Source of the DNA: Candidatus Roseilinea mizusawaensis
GTDB lineage: Bacteria; Chloroflexota; Anaerolineae; J036; Brachytrichaceae
Direction: 5' to 3'
NCBI GenBank assembly: GCA_016841965.1
Contig: JAEANN010000026.1
Span: 28,473-92,472, forward strand
Length of the DNA stretch: 64,000 nt
Shown here one piece after another: positions 8,697 through 17,792 of this stretch (within the stretch, counting starts at the first letter, position 1; each line of letters begins with the position of its first letter). Below the pieces are notes generated by a model. It was not told the origin of the DNA. It searched no databases and saw only the letters and a program-made list of their open reading frames with translations. Position numbers and translations under genes: made by a program.

Positions 8697-9833
8697 GTGA
8701 AACCCGCGAAAATCGTCGTCAAAGTTGGCACCAGCACACTGACCGCCGGCACCCAGCGGCTGAACCGGCGGCGTATGCTCTCCATCGCACAGCAAATCGT
8801 CGCAGTGCGCGAAAGCGGCACAGAAGTAATCCTGGTCACATCCGGCGCCATCGCCGCCGGGCGTGAGCGCATAGGCCACGAGCAAAGTAGCCGCATCAAC
8901 ACCAGCAAGTCGCTGCCCGCCAAACAAATGCTGGCAGCCGTCGGGCAGGCACATCTGATGCTGGCCTGGGAGCAAATTTTCGGCATGTTCGATGTGCAAG
9001 TGGGGCAGGTGCTGCTCACGTGGGCCGACCTCAGCGACCGCCGACGCTACCTCAACGCGCGCGATGCGCTGAATGCCATTCTGGCCTATCGCGTCGTGCC
9101 CATCATCAACGAAAACGACGCCGTGGCTACCGAAGAAATTCGGGTGGGTGACAATGACACACTTTCGGCGCTGGTCGCCAACGTCGTCAACGCCGACCTG
9201 CTGCTCATCCTCAGCGATATCGCCGGCCTCTACACCGCTGACCCGCGCCAGGATCCCTCGGCCACGCTGATCTGCGAAGTGTCGCAGATCGACAACGCCG
9301 TGTGGGCAATGGCCGGCGCATCTCGCAGCGGCCTTGGCGTAGGCGGGATGAGCACTAAACTGCGGGCGGCTGAACTGGCCACGCGATCGGGTGCCACAAT
9401 GGTGATTGCCGATGGCGCCCGGCCAAATGTGATCCTGGACGCCGTGGCGGGTAAATCAGTCGGCACGCGCTTCGCAGCCACCAGCACCAAAATTGAGAGC
9501 CGCAAACGCTGGATTCTGTCCGAGCGCGCTACAGGCAGCGTGATCGTCGATGAGGGCGCCGCCGGCGCGGTGCGCAGTGGACGCAGCTTGCTGCCGGTCG
9601 GCGTGCGCGATGTGCAAGGCGGATTCGAGCGCGGCGAGGCCGTGCTGGTGAAAGACCTGGGCGGGCACGTCATCGCGCAGGGAATTGCCCGCTACAGCGC
9701 AGCCGAGGCTGCACTGCTGATGGGCCGGCAATCTTCGGAGATCGAGACCATTCTGGGCTATGAGTCTGCGCCAATGCTGATTCATGCCGATGACATGGTC
9801 GTGGTGGCAGCCCCTGCCAGAAGCAAAGTATGA
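8697..9833 (+). CDS. proB: Glutamate 5-kinase
   Basis: 378 residues from GTG 8697 ([15 protein letters not shown]). Phosphorylates glutamate as the first step of proline synthesis. The amino-acid kinase domain shows [39 protein letters not shown] and [17 protein letters not shown]-terminal PUA domain begins about residue 270 ([20 protein letters not shown]). The length is that of PUA-containing ProB proteins. No proA is adjacent; proC is at 45943-46770. A TATAGAAT sequence at 8652-8659 in the divergent gap with the methyltransferase gene is a possible -10 box. In-frame codons further upstream are not favoured. Confidence 0.95.
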   Translation: MKPAKIVVKVGTSTLTAGTQRLNRRRMLSIAQQIVAVRESGTEVILVTSGAIAAGRERIGHEQSSRINTSKSLPAKQMLAAVGQAHLMLAWEQIFGMFDVQVGQVLLTWADLSDRRRYLNARDALNAILAYRVVPIINENDAVATEEIRVGDNDTLSALVANVVNADLLLILSDIAGLYTADPRQDPSATLICEVSQIDNAVWAMAGASRSGLGVGGMSTKLRAAELATRSGATMVIADGARPNVILDAVAGKSVGTRFAATSTKIESRKRWILSERATGSVIVDEGAAGAVRSGRSLLPVGVRDVQGGFERGEAVLVKDLGGHVIAQGIARYSAAEAALLMGRQSSEIETILGYESAPMLIHADDMVVVAAPARSKV

Positions 9834-9879
9834 GCACATCCTCCGGGCCAAGCCCCGGCGCCAAGTCTGCGCTGAGCAG

Positions 9880-9960
9880 TCCGCTCGCGCGCCGCATCCT
9901 CGCGGCGCAATGCTGCACAAGCCGGTAAGCGATGCGCAGAGAATCAGTCACCGGGCGGCT
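9880..9960. repeat. Dispersed GC-rich repeat, copy 2 (tail part)
   Basis: CTCGCGCGCCGCATCCTCGC, GGCGCAATGC, CAAGCCGGTAAG and AATCAGTCAC occur in this order. The same four blocks occur in the same order at about 13690-13765, which is strong evidence of a common repeat. The 188 bp between proB and the next gene holds this and a -10 box, nothing else. Confidence 0.6.
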
Positions 9961-10008
9961 TCGAAGGCGAGACCAACGAGCGCTGAGCAAGGTCGGCCTA
10001 CCGTCGCG

Positions 10009-10014
10009 TACAAT
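10009..10014 (+). promoter_or_regulatory. -10 box of the Cys-rich small gene
   Basis: TACAAT ends 7 nt before the ATG at 10022, which has no SD. This looks like a leaderless start. Confidence 0.5.
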
Positions 10015-10021
10015 CGGCCCC

Positions 10022-10354
10022 ATGCGCACGCCAGCCGGCAAAGACTGCAAATACTACTTCGAAGACCATTTTCGCGGCCGCGAAAAACAGGAATGCCGAT
10101 TACTTCAACGCAACCCACAAGGCGGCCGGTGGAAGCCGGCACATTGCCGCGACTGCCCCGTGCCGGACATCATGCGGCAAAACGCCTGCCCCAACATGGC
10201 GCTGGAGGGGCGTGTGCACAAGTCGCTGCTCGGTTTGCGCGAGCAGATCAAGATATACGCCATCTGCACGTCCACCTTGCGCGAGGTGACGGATCCTGCC
10301 ATCGGCTGCGGCGAGTGCCACCTGCACCGACCCGGCACGCAGATTCTGAAGTGA
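10022..10354 (+). CDS. Conserved Cys-rich small protein of unknown function
   Basis: 110 residues from ATG 10022 (MRTPAGKDCKYYFEDHFRGR). It has nine cysteines: DCKYY, QECRLL, HCRDCPVPD, NACPNM, AICTST and GCGECHLH, plus His residues, arranged as in a zinc-ribbon or small metal-binding protein. The phrase GREKQECRLLQRNP followed by CRDCPVP resembles short conserved proteins I associate with Chloroflexota, but I cannot name a function. It precedes the HDAC-like gene by 25 bp on the same strand and may be cotranscribed. The start is fixed by the -10 box 7 nt upstream. Confidence 0.65.
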   Translation: MRTPAGKDCKYYFEDHFRGREKQECRLLQRNPQGGRWKPAHCRDCPVPDIMRQNACPNMALEGRVHKSLLGLREQIKIYAICTSTLREVTDPAIGCGECHLHRPGTQILK

Positions 10355-10379
10355 GCAGCGCCCGGATGCTCCTGACGCC

Positions 10380-11450
10380 ATGCACCTGATCTATAGCGAT
10401 GCACACCGGCTGCACAGCCCGACCCTGGAATACTGGGAAGGCGAACTGCTGCCGTTCTACGAATGCCCGCGCCGCGCCGAGATCATCCTGGCTGCAGTGC
10501 AGGCAGCCGGTTTGGGGCCTGTCACACCGCCCGATGATTTTGGCGCCGGCCCAATCTTGGCTGTGCACGATGCCGAGTACACGCGCTTCCTGCAACATGC
10601 TTACGATGCCTGGGTGGCGAGCGGGCGCAATCCAAACGGCGTGCACCCGGACACATTCGCCGCGCGCGGCATGACGCACCGCCCCACAGACATTGCGTTG
10701 CAGTCCGGCTATTACAGTCATGACGTGACGACGGTGATCACACAAGGCACCTGGCAAGCAGCGTATGCCGCCGCACAATGCGCCGTGACCGCCGCCCGCT
10801 GCGTGGCGGGCGGGGAGCGCGCCGCATTTGCAGTGTGCCGGCCGCCCGGCCACCACGCGCACACCGATCTCAGCGCCGGCTATTGTTTCCTGAACAACGC
10901 GGCAATTGCCGCTCAGTGGCTGATTGACGCTGCGCTGCCGCCCCTATCAGGCACACCGAACACCGTTGCCCTGCTCGACATCGACTTTCATCATGGCAAC
11001 GGCTCACAACAGATCTTCTACACGCGGCGCGACGTGCTGTATGTGTCGCTGCACGCCGACCCCAACCGGCACTATCCCTACTTCATGGGCACAGCCAACG
11101 AGCGCGGCGCAGGCGACGGGCTGGGGTTCAATCTAAACTATCCATTGCAACGGGGTGTGACAGACGAGGCTTACCTGGAAGTGTTGAACCAAGCCTGCGC
11201 GCAGATCAGCGCGTATGCGCCGGCCTGGCTGGTGGTGTCACTGGGCGTGGACACTTTCGGCGGCGACCCAATCGCCGATTTTGCGCTGACCGGCGGGGCC
11301 TACCCACGCATTGGGGCCTGCATCGCGCAACTGAATCGGCCCACGGTGTTTATCATGGAGGGCGGCTATGCCGTTGACCAACTGGGAGACAATGTGGCCG
11401 GCGTGTTGACCGGCTTTGTTACACAGACGGCATCGGCTGTTGTGAATTGA
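10380..11450 (+). CDS. Histone deacetylase-family amidohydrolase
   Basis: 356 residues with the full arginase/deacetylase fold. PPGHHAHTDLSAGYCFLNN holds the catalytic His pair. LLDIDFHHGNGSQQIFY supplies the zinc-binding Asp and His, and SLGVDTFGGDPIADF the second Asp. MEGGYAVDQLG carries the transition-state Tyr. Bacterial members act on acetylated polyamines, acetoin-pathway proteins or other acetyl-amides; the N-terminal MHLIYSDAHRLHSP resembles the acetylpolyamine amidohydrolase branch. The precise substrate is an inference. Confidence 0.88.
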   Translation: MHLIYSDAHRLHSPTLEYWEGELLPFYECPRRAEIILAAVQAAGLGPVTPPDDFGAGPILAVHDAEYTRFLQHAYDAWVASGRNPNGVHPDTFAARGMTHRPTDIALQSGYYSHDVTTVITQGTWQAAYAAAQCAVTAARCVAGGERAAFAVCRPPGHHAHTDLSAGYCFLNNAAIAAQWLIDAALPPLSGTPNTVALLDIDFHHGNGSQQIFYTRRDVLYVSLHADPNRHYPYFMGTANERGAGDGLGFNLNYPLQRGVTDEAYLEVLNQACAQISAYAPAWLVVSLGVDTFGGDPIADFALTGGAYPRIGACIAQLNRPTVFIMEGGYAVDQLGDNVAGVLTGFVTQTASAVVN

Positions 11451-11534
11451 TCGGCACACAGTGGCCGACATTTGGCGACACGTCGCACAATTACACAAAA
11501 CAACTACACAAAACAACATTGAGAGGAGTTCACA

Positions 11535-12347
11535 GTGTCACAGGCAGATTTGAAAGGCAAATGGGCGTTGATTCTGGGTGCATCGAGCGGGTTCGGCGCG
11601 GCAACCGCGCTGGAACTGGCGCGCAATGGCGTGAACATCTTCGGGCTGCATCTGGATCGTGGCCCTGCGCTGGAAAATGTCAAAAAGTTGGTCGCCGAGA
11701 TCGAAAGCCACGGTGTTCGCGCCATCTACCTCAACACCAACATTGCCAATGATGAAAAGCGCGCCGATGCGATTAGCAAGATCAAGTCCACTCTGGCCGA
11801 AAACGCCGCCGGCCCGCAAACCGTGCACGTGGTCATGCACTCGGTCGCGTTCGGCTCACTCTTGCCGTTCATCTCCGACGATCCCTCCAAGCGGCTGTCG
11901 AAGGCGCAGATGGAGATGACGCTGGACGTGATGGCAAACAGCCTGGTGTACTGGGTGCAGGATTTGTGGAGCGCCGGCCTGTTGGGGCGTGGCAGCCGCG
12001 TGTTCAGCATGACCAGCGCCGGCAGCGTGCAGGTGTTCGAGACGTATGGGGCCGTTTCAGCAGCTAAGTCGGCGCTCGAATCGCACACACGCCAACTCGC
12101 GCTGGAACTGGGCCGGCATGGTGTGCTGGTCAACTGCATCATGGCCGGCGTCACCGACACGCCAGCCCTGCGCAAGATCCCCGGCAACGACAAACTGATC
12201 GAAGGCGCGTTGCGGCGCAATCCCAGCGGACGGTTGACTACCACCGACGATATCGCCAAGACGATTCGCGCCTTATCCGATCCTGATGTGGCTTGGATCA
12301 ACGGGGCAGTCATCGTCGTAGACGGCGGCGAACTGATCTCTGGCTGA
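11535..12347 (+). CDS. Enoyl-ACP reductase-like short-chain dehydrogenase (FabL-like)
   Basis: 270 residues from GTG 11535, with GAGAGGAG at 11521-11528 and a 6-nt spacer. The cofactor site is LGASSGFGAATAL. The active-site tyrosine sits in YGAVSAAK, i.e. Tyr-x6-Lys, the spacing of enoyl-ACP reductases (FabI, FabL) rather than Tyr-x3-Lys of classical SDRs. The segments HSVAFGS and RGSRVFSMTSAGS also fit that group, as does the C-terminal GAVIVVDGGELISG. It probably reduces the enoyl double bond in fatty acid synthesis, but another enoyl substrate is possible. Confidence 0.82.
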   Translation: MSQADLKGKWALILGASSGFGAATALELARNGVNIFGLHLDRGPALENVKKLVAEIESHGVRAIYLNTNIANDEKRADAISKIKSTLAENAAGPQTVHVVMHSVAFGSLLPFISDDPSKRLSKAQMEMTLDVMANSLVYWVQDLWSAGLLGRGSRVFSMTSAGSVQVFETYGAVSAAKSALESHTRQLALELGRHGVLVNCIMAGVTDTPALRKIPGNDKLIEGALRRNPSGRLTTTDDIAKTIRALSDPDVAWINGAVIVVDGGELISG

Positions 12348-12362
12348 TCGACCGATCAGCAC

Positions 12363-12875
12363 CTATGCCAGGCGCTGATCGCAGGCAGCGCGCACGCTGC
12401 AGGTTGCGCAGCGGGCCGGCGCCTGATGGTTGCGGGCCGGCCCCTGTGGTAACTCGGCGTCGCGCTGCATAGCTTCCAGGCATTCTAAAAGCCATGCCCG
12501 AAGCCGGGGGGTGTAGTCAACAGCAAACTGCCGGTCTGCATACCGGATGATGCCGTAGGCCGGCCTCACACCCTGCGTCTCCTCGACCAGCAAACAATAG
12601 GCGGCCAGTTGCAACACATGCCCTTCGCGCGGCTCGAGCGGCGCCGGCCCGGTCTTAAGCTCCACCGGAACCAGGGTTGCGCCATCGCGCACCAAATAAT
12701 CCGGCTTGCCCACCAACTGGTAACGCGCAGCATACAGCGGCTGCTCGTTGCGCCGCCAGGCCCCGGCGTCGGAGTAGATCACGCGGCCCGCAGGCAGGCC
12801 GGCGCACTGCCGCAGACGGGCGGACAGCCACCATAGCGCCAGCGCCGCGACTACCAGCGCCACAATCCACGCCAT
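12363..12875 (-). CDS. Membrane-anchored Cas4-like PD-(D/E)XK nuclease
   Basis: 170 residues from ATG 12875 (GTGs at 12884 and 12878 are in frame). The first 20 residues are a membrane helix (AWIVALVVAALALWWLSA). The nuclease core follows: GKPDYLV, then LVPVELKTG (Asp and Glu-x-Lys of PD-(D/E)XK), then HVLQLAAYCLLVEE, a RecB-like QxxxY motif. One Cys near residue 24 (RQCAGLP) and three at the end (CATCSVRAAC) match the four-cysteine Fe-S site of Cas4. No cas1, cas2 or array is present, so this is a solo Cas4-like protein of unknown role. Confidence 0.78.
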   Translation of the reverse strand: MAWIVALVVAALALWWLSARLRQCAGLPAGRVIYSDAGAWRRNEQPLYAARYQLVGKPDYLVRDGATLVPVELKTGPAPLEPREGHVLQLAAYCLLVEETQGVRPAYGIIRYADRQFAVDYTPRLRAWLLECLEAMQRDAELPQGPARNHQAPARCATCSVRAACDQRLA

Positions 12876-12908
12876 CACGTCCACGATCTGCCCAAATTCA
12901 AAATCAGA

Positions 12909-13755
12909 AATCTAGCCACCTGACAGATTTCCACTGCACCCGGCACTACACCCGGTCGCCGGCCTCGCGGACGAGGCCGGCGAGCGCTGGCAATCCACTC
13001 TCGCGCCGCGTCCGCTATCGCGCCGCATCCGCGCGGCGCGTCCGCGCGCCACCTGACAGATTTCCACTGGCAATCTGCTCTCGCGCCGCGTCCGCTCTCG
13101 CGCCGCGTCCGCGCGGCGCGTCTGCTCTCGCGACACACCTGCTCCGCGCCGCGTCCGCGCGGCGCGTCTGCCCTCGCGACACACCTGCTCCGCGCCGCGT
13201 CCGCGCGCTACACCTGCTCTCGCGCCGCGTCCGCTCTCGCGCCGCGTCCGCGCGCCACCTGACAGATTTCCACTGCGCCCGGCACTACGCCCGGTCGCCG
13301 GCCTCGAGGACGAGGCCGGCGAGCGCTGGCAATCTGCTCTCGCGCCGCGTCTGCTCTCGCGCCGCGTCTGCTATCGCGCCGCGTCCGCGCGCCACCTGAC
13401 AGATTTCCACTGCACCCGGCACTACGCCCGGTCACCGGCCTCGAGGACGAGGCCGGCGAGCACTGGCAATCCGCTCTCGCGCCGCGTCCGCGCGGCGCGT
13501 CTGCTCTCGCGACACACCTGCTCCGCGCCGCGTCCGCGCGGCGCGTCCGCGCGCCACCTGACAGATTTCCACTGCGCCCGGCACTACGCCCGGTCGCCGG
13601 CCTCGCGGACGAGGCCGGCGAGCGCTGGCAATCCGCTCTCGCGCCACACCTGCTCTCGCGCCGCGTCCGCTCCACGCCGCGTCCGCTCTCGCGCCGCGTC
13701 CTCGCGGCGCGTCCTCGCGGCGCGATGCAACAAGCCGGTAAGGAGCACACAGGCA
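12909..13755. repeat. GC-rich tandem/dispersed repeat array, no genes
   Basis: A roughly 850-bp gene-free block. The lead CCACCTGACAGATTTCCACT begins near 12915, 13051, 13255, 13393 and 13553. Four copies continue with GCCCGGCACTACGCCCGGTC and a hairpin with 11-bp arms (CGCCGGCCTCG, 4-nt loop, CGAGGCCGGCG) at 12957-12982, 13296-13321 and 13595-13620, with one arm mismatch in the copy near 13433. They then read GAGCGCTGGCAATC and variable runs of CTCGCGCCGCGTCCG and GCGCGTCCGCGCG. The 3' end (about 13690-13765) matches the element at 9880-9960. Open frames across it only translate the repeat. It separates the Cas4-like gene from a GNAT gene. Confidence 0.85.
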
Positions 13756-13799
13756 ATCAGTCACTGTTTTCAAATCTGTCGGGTAGCTAGAGCGTCCAT

Positions 13800-13805
13800 T
13801 AGAAT
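13800..13805 (+). promoter_or_regulatory. -10 box of the GNAT gene
   Basis: TAGAAT ends 7 nt before ATG 13813, which lacks an SD. Leaderless architecture. Confidence 0.42.
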
Positions 13806-13812
13806 CTCCGGC

Positions 13813-14745
13813 ATGATCAAGCAGCCGCAGACCGTCGGCGCGCAGGTAGTGCCCGCCAGATTCGGCGAGCTTTCGCGCGTGCTGACTTATCTCAACGCCG
13901 ACGACCTGAGCCAACTTGATCGCGGAGTCGGGCGGTGGATGTGGCTGCCGCTGGGCCGGCTGCTCACCGCAGCGACACTGCCGCTGGCCGGGTCGGCGTT
14001 CGTCTGTCTGTACAACATCGAGCCGGCCGGATTGAGCCTAATTCGGCGTATCCACAACACAGCCCGCATCCTGGCGCTGGCCGTTGCGCCCGACTTGCGC
14101 CGTAAGGGTCTGGCGCGGGCAATGCTGCAAGACGCCATCGCGCGCGCCATCACGCGGCGCATTTCCTGGTTGTGGATGATTGTGCCGTCTGCAAATACAG
14201 CCGCCACCCGGTGCGCGCTGCGTTGTGGTTTCAAGCGTTATCGCCCCCAATTCCTGCGCCGCGAGGGGAAAACCCTGATCAGCGCCCACGCACACGATGT
14301 GATGTTGTACGAAGTGCGGGGGGAAGCAGCCGGCCAGGCTATCGCCCAGTGGCTGGCTGCCGAGGTCGATGCCGGCGACGCCTGGATCAAGGAACTGCTG
14401 GAAACGGAGTTGCTGCCGTGGGCGCTGCCCGATGCCGGCCGTACGTGGCGATGCAGCATCTATGGGCGCGAGGTCGGCTGCGCCCATCTCGGCGGCGATG
14501 CCCAACGCCCGGTGGTCACGCTGTGGCTCGACCCGGAGATGTGGAACACCGCCGAAGAGATGGCCGTGCTGAAAGCCGTGGTGGACACGCAGATCGACCT
14601 GCCGCCGGCACTCGATGTCGTGCTGGGCAGCGAGGGTCATCTGCGCGCGTCGGCGGCGCGCTACAAAGCCATCGGCTTCGCGCCGATGTTGCACGAAAAG
14701 GTGATCTTCGCGCGACCTCTCAACGCGCCAACGCCGGCAAGCTGA
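13813..14745 (+). CDS. GNAT-family N-acetyltransferase with extra C-terminal domain
   Basis: 310 residues. The N-terminal GNAT domain shows ILALAVAPDLRRKGLARAML, the acetyl-CoA pyrophosphate loop (R/Q-x-x-G-x-G/A), followed by NTAATRCALRCGFKRYRP in the usual position of the last helix and strand. The region from about 180 to 310 resembles a second, degenerate GNAT fold (REVGCAHLGGDAQRPVVTLW; AARYKAIGFAP). The substrate is unknown. The gene starts right after the repeat array and stands alone. Confidence 0.8.
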   Translation: MIKQPQTVGAQVVPARFGELSRVLTYLNADDLSQLDRGVGRWMWLPLGRLLTAATLPLAGSAFVCLYNIEPAGLSLIRRIHNTARILALAVAPDLRRKGLARAMLQDAIARAITRRISWLWMIVPSANTAATRCALRCGFKRYRPQFLRREGKTLISAHAHDVMLYEVRGEAAGQAIAQWLAAEVDAGDAWIKELLETELLPWALPDAGRTWRCSIYGREVGCAHLGGDAQRPVVTLWLDPEMWNTAEEMAVLKAVVDTQIDLPPALDVVLGSEGHLRASAARYKAIGFAPMLHEKVIFARPLNAPTPAS

Positions 14746-14817
14746 CGGCCCCGGCGTCAGCAGGGCGCAAGACGGCAGCTCGCCCTTCACCTATTCCAGC
14801 CTAACGCCCTCGCCCGC

Positions 14818-14823
14818 TATAAT
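14818..14823 (+). promoter_or_regulatory. Possible -10 box upstream of ettA
   Basis: TATAAT, 96 nt before the ettA start, with the tandem repeat at 14837-14890 in the predicted leader. The -35 is weak. Confidence 0.4.
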
Positions 14824-14836
14824 CCAAAAACCAATA

Positions 14837-14890
14837 TCTGGTATCTGTTGTCTGGTATCTGCTGTCTGGTATCTGTCGCCTGTGATCTGA
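14837..14890. repeat. 14-nt tandem repeat in the ettA leader
   Basis: TCTGGTATCTGTTG at 14837, near-identical copies at 14851 and 14865, and a diverged copy at 14879. It lies between the -10 box and the ettA start codon. Confidence 0.8.
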
Positions 14891-14919
14891 GTTCTGCATT
14901 CCGACTTTCGACTCCTGCC

Positions 14920-16596
14920 ATGCCCGAAACACAACAGGTCATCTACTCAATGGTCGGCGTGAGCAAGATCCACCCGCCCAACAAGCAAGTGCTGCGCGAC
15001 ATTTCGCTCGGCTTCTTCTACGGCGCCAAAATCGGCGTGCTGGGTCTGAATGGGGCCGGCAAGAGCACCCTGCTGCGCATCATGGCCGGCGTGGACGATG
15101 ACTACATCGGCCAGACCATGCTCTCCAAAGGCTACACGCGCGGGTTGCTGGAACAAGAGCCGCAACTCGACTCCGCCAAAACCGTGCGCCAGGTGGTCGA
15201 AGAGGCTGTGCAACCCATCGTCGATATGTTGAAGGCATTTGAGGAGATCAGTAACAAGTTCAGCGACCCCGATGCCGACTATGACAAACTGATCGAGGAA
15301 CAGAGCCGGCTGCAAGAGCAACTAGACAAGCACGACGCCTGGACGCTGGATAGCCGGCTGGAACAGGCGATGGATGCGCTGCGCTGCCCGCCGGGCGACG
15401 CGCCGGTGCGCGTGCTCTCTGGCGGCGAGCGCCGCCGCGTCGCGTTGTGCCGGCTGCTGCTCACTGAACCCGATATCCTGCTGCTCGATGAACCGACCAA
15501 CCATCTCGATGCCGAGTCTGTGGCCTGGCTGGAGCGCCACTTGCAACAGTACAAAGGCACCGTCATTGCCGTCACACACGACCGCTACTTCCTGGACAAC
15601 GTGGCGGAGTGGATTCTGGAGCTGGATCGCGGCTTCGGCATTCCCTGGCGCGGCAACTACTCCTCATGGCTGGCGCAAAAACAGGAGCGCCTGCGCCTTG
15701 AGGAAAAGGCCGACGAAAAGCGCCTGCGCACCCTAGAGCGCGAACTGGAATGGATTCGCATGTCGCCGCGCGCCCGACAGGCCAAAGGCCAAGCGCGCGT
15801 CACAGCCTATGAAAAACTGCTCAGCCAGGAGACCGAGCGCCGGCGCGAAGAGATGCAGATCTATATCCCGTCCGGCCCACGCCTGGGCGACAAGGTGATC
15901 GAGTTCAAGGATGTCGCCAAATCATTCGGCGACCGACTGCTGTACGAACACCTCAGTTTTAGCGTGCCACCCGGCGCCATGGTCGGCGTGATCGGCCCAA
16001 ACGGCGCCGGCAAGACAACGCTGCTCAAGCTGATCACCGGCGCAGAACAACCCGACGCCGGAACCGTCACGATCGGCCAGACAGTCAAACTGGGCTATGT
16101 GGATCAAAGCCGCGACACACTGAACGGCGAAGCCACAGTATGGGAAGAGATCAGCGGCGGCGAAGAGACCATCACCCTGGGCCAGCGCAAGATGAACTCG
16201 CGCGCCTATGTGGCGGCGTTCAATTTCATCGGGTCAGATCAGCAGAAGAAAGTCAAGGCGCTATCGGGCGGCGAGCGCAATCGCGTGCACCTGGCCAAAA
16301 TGCTACGGCGCGAAGCCAACGTGTTGTTGCTCGACGAGCCGACCAACGATCTGGATGTGAACACCCTGCGCGCATTAGAGGAGGCGCTCGACGAGTTCGC
16401 CGGCTGCGCGCTGATCGTCAGCCACGACCGGTGGTTCCTCGACCGCATCTGCACCCACACACTTGCATTTGAGGATGACGGCACAGTGACCTGGTTCGTT
16501 GGCTCGGTCAGCGACTATGAAGCCGACCGGCGCAAACGCCTGGGCATTGCCGCCGAGACGCCTCATCGCCTGGTGCACCGCCGGCTGACAGGCTAG
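14920..16596 (+). CDS. ettA: Energy-dependent translational throttle protein EttA (ABC-F)
   Basis: 558 residues from ATG 14920, matching the length of EttA (about 555). Two ABC domains: Walker A GLNGAGKSTLL (about 43-53) and GPNGAGKTTLL; signatures LSGGERRRVALCRLLL and LSGGERNRVHLAKML; Walker B LLLDEPTNHLDAES and LLLDEPTNDLDVNT. The linker with RARQAKGQARVTAYEKL between the domains, and WRGNYSSWLAQKQERL, are characteristic of EttA. It binds the ribosomal E site and gates entry into elongation according to ATP/ADP level. An open frame upstream of this ATG covers the 14-nt repeat and is not expected to be translated. Confidence 0.95.
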   Translation: MPETQQVIYSMVGVSKIHPPNKQVLRDISLGFFYGAKIGVLGLNGAGKSTLLRIMAGVDDDYIGQTMLSKGYTRGLLEQEPQLDSAKTVRQVVEEAVQPIVDMLKAFEEISNKFSDPDADYDKLIEEQSRLQEQLDKHDAWTLDSRLEQAMDALRCPPGDAPVRVLSGGERRRVALCRLLLTEPDILLLDEPTNHLDAESVAWLERHLQQYKGTVIAVTHDRYFLDNVAEWILELDRGFGIPWRGNYSSWLAQKQERLRLEEKADEKRLRTLERELEWIRMSPRARQAKGQARVTAYEKLLSQETERRREEMQIYIPSGPRLGDKVIEFKDVAKSFGDRLLYEHLSFSVPPGAMVGVIGPNGAGKTTLLKLITGAEQPDAGTVTIGQTVKLGYVDQSRDTLNGEATVWEEISGGEETITLGQRKMNSRAYVAAFNFIGSDQQKKVKALSGGERNRVHLAKMLRREANVLLLDEPTNDLDVNTLRALEEALDEFAGCALIVSHDRWFLDRICTHTLAFEDDGTVTWFVGSVSDYEADRRKRLGIAAETPHRLVHRRLTG

Positions 16597-16651
16597 TGCA
16601 GCGCGCCATCGATGCGACGCCTGATCGGCGTAGTCGCACAGCCAGTACACT

Positions 16652-16668
16652 AGGAGGTTAACTCAGTG
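16652..16668 (+). promoter_or_regulatory. Orphan Shine-Dalgarno plus GTG
   Basis: AGGAGG (16652-16657), 8 nt, then GTG (16666-16668) is a textbook initiation site. Its frame runs 142 codons out of frame through the next gene and has no recognisable product. It may be the 5' remnant of a lost gene or a leader peptide. Confidence 0.35.
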
Positions 16669-16698
16669 GCCCACCCCGGCAAACCAATATGCGCGCTG

Positions 16699-16728
16699 TT
16701 GAGGGCCATGCAAGTACAGCTTTATAAT
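16699..16728 (+). promoter_or_regulatory. Promoter of the FHA/kinase/tubulin locus
   Basis: TTGAGG (16699-16704), 18-nt spacer, TATAAT (16723-16728), 14 nt before the ATG at 16743. This is one of the best -35/-10 pairs in the window and would start the eight-gene co-oriented run. Confidence 0.6.
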
Positions 16729-16742
16729 CCAACCTCAAGGCG

Positions 16743-17784
<1,042 letters not shown>

Positions 17785-17792
<8 letters not shown>

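Noticed and set aside
8592..8999. N-terminal extension of the minus-strand methyltransferase
   Set aside because: The extra part is antisense to proB and lacks methyltransferase-family similarity; ATG 8591 gives a normal length.
12909..13755. CRISPR or integron array
   Set aside because: Repeat spacing is irregular (136 to 204 bp), the sequence between copies is itself repetitive, and no integrase is present.
13208..13756. Minus-strand open frame with repeated Arg/Ala-rich peptides
   Set aside because: It is only a translation of the GC-rich repeat array; no SD, no family, and similar frames arise in other phases.
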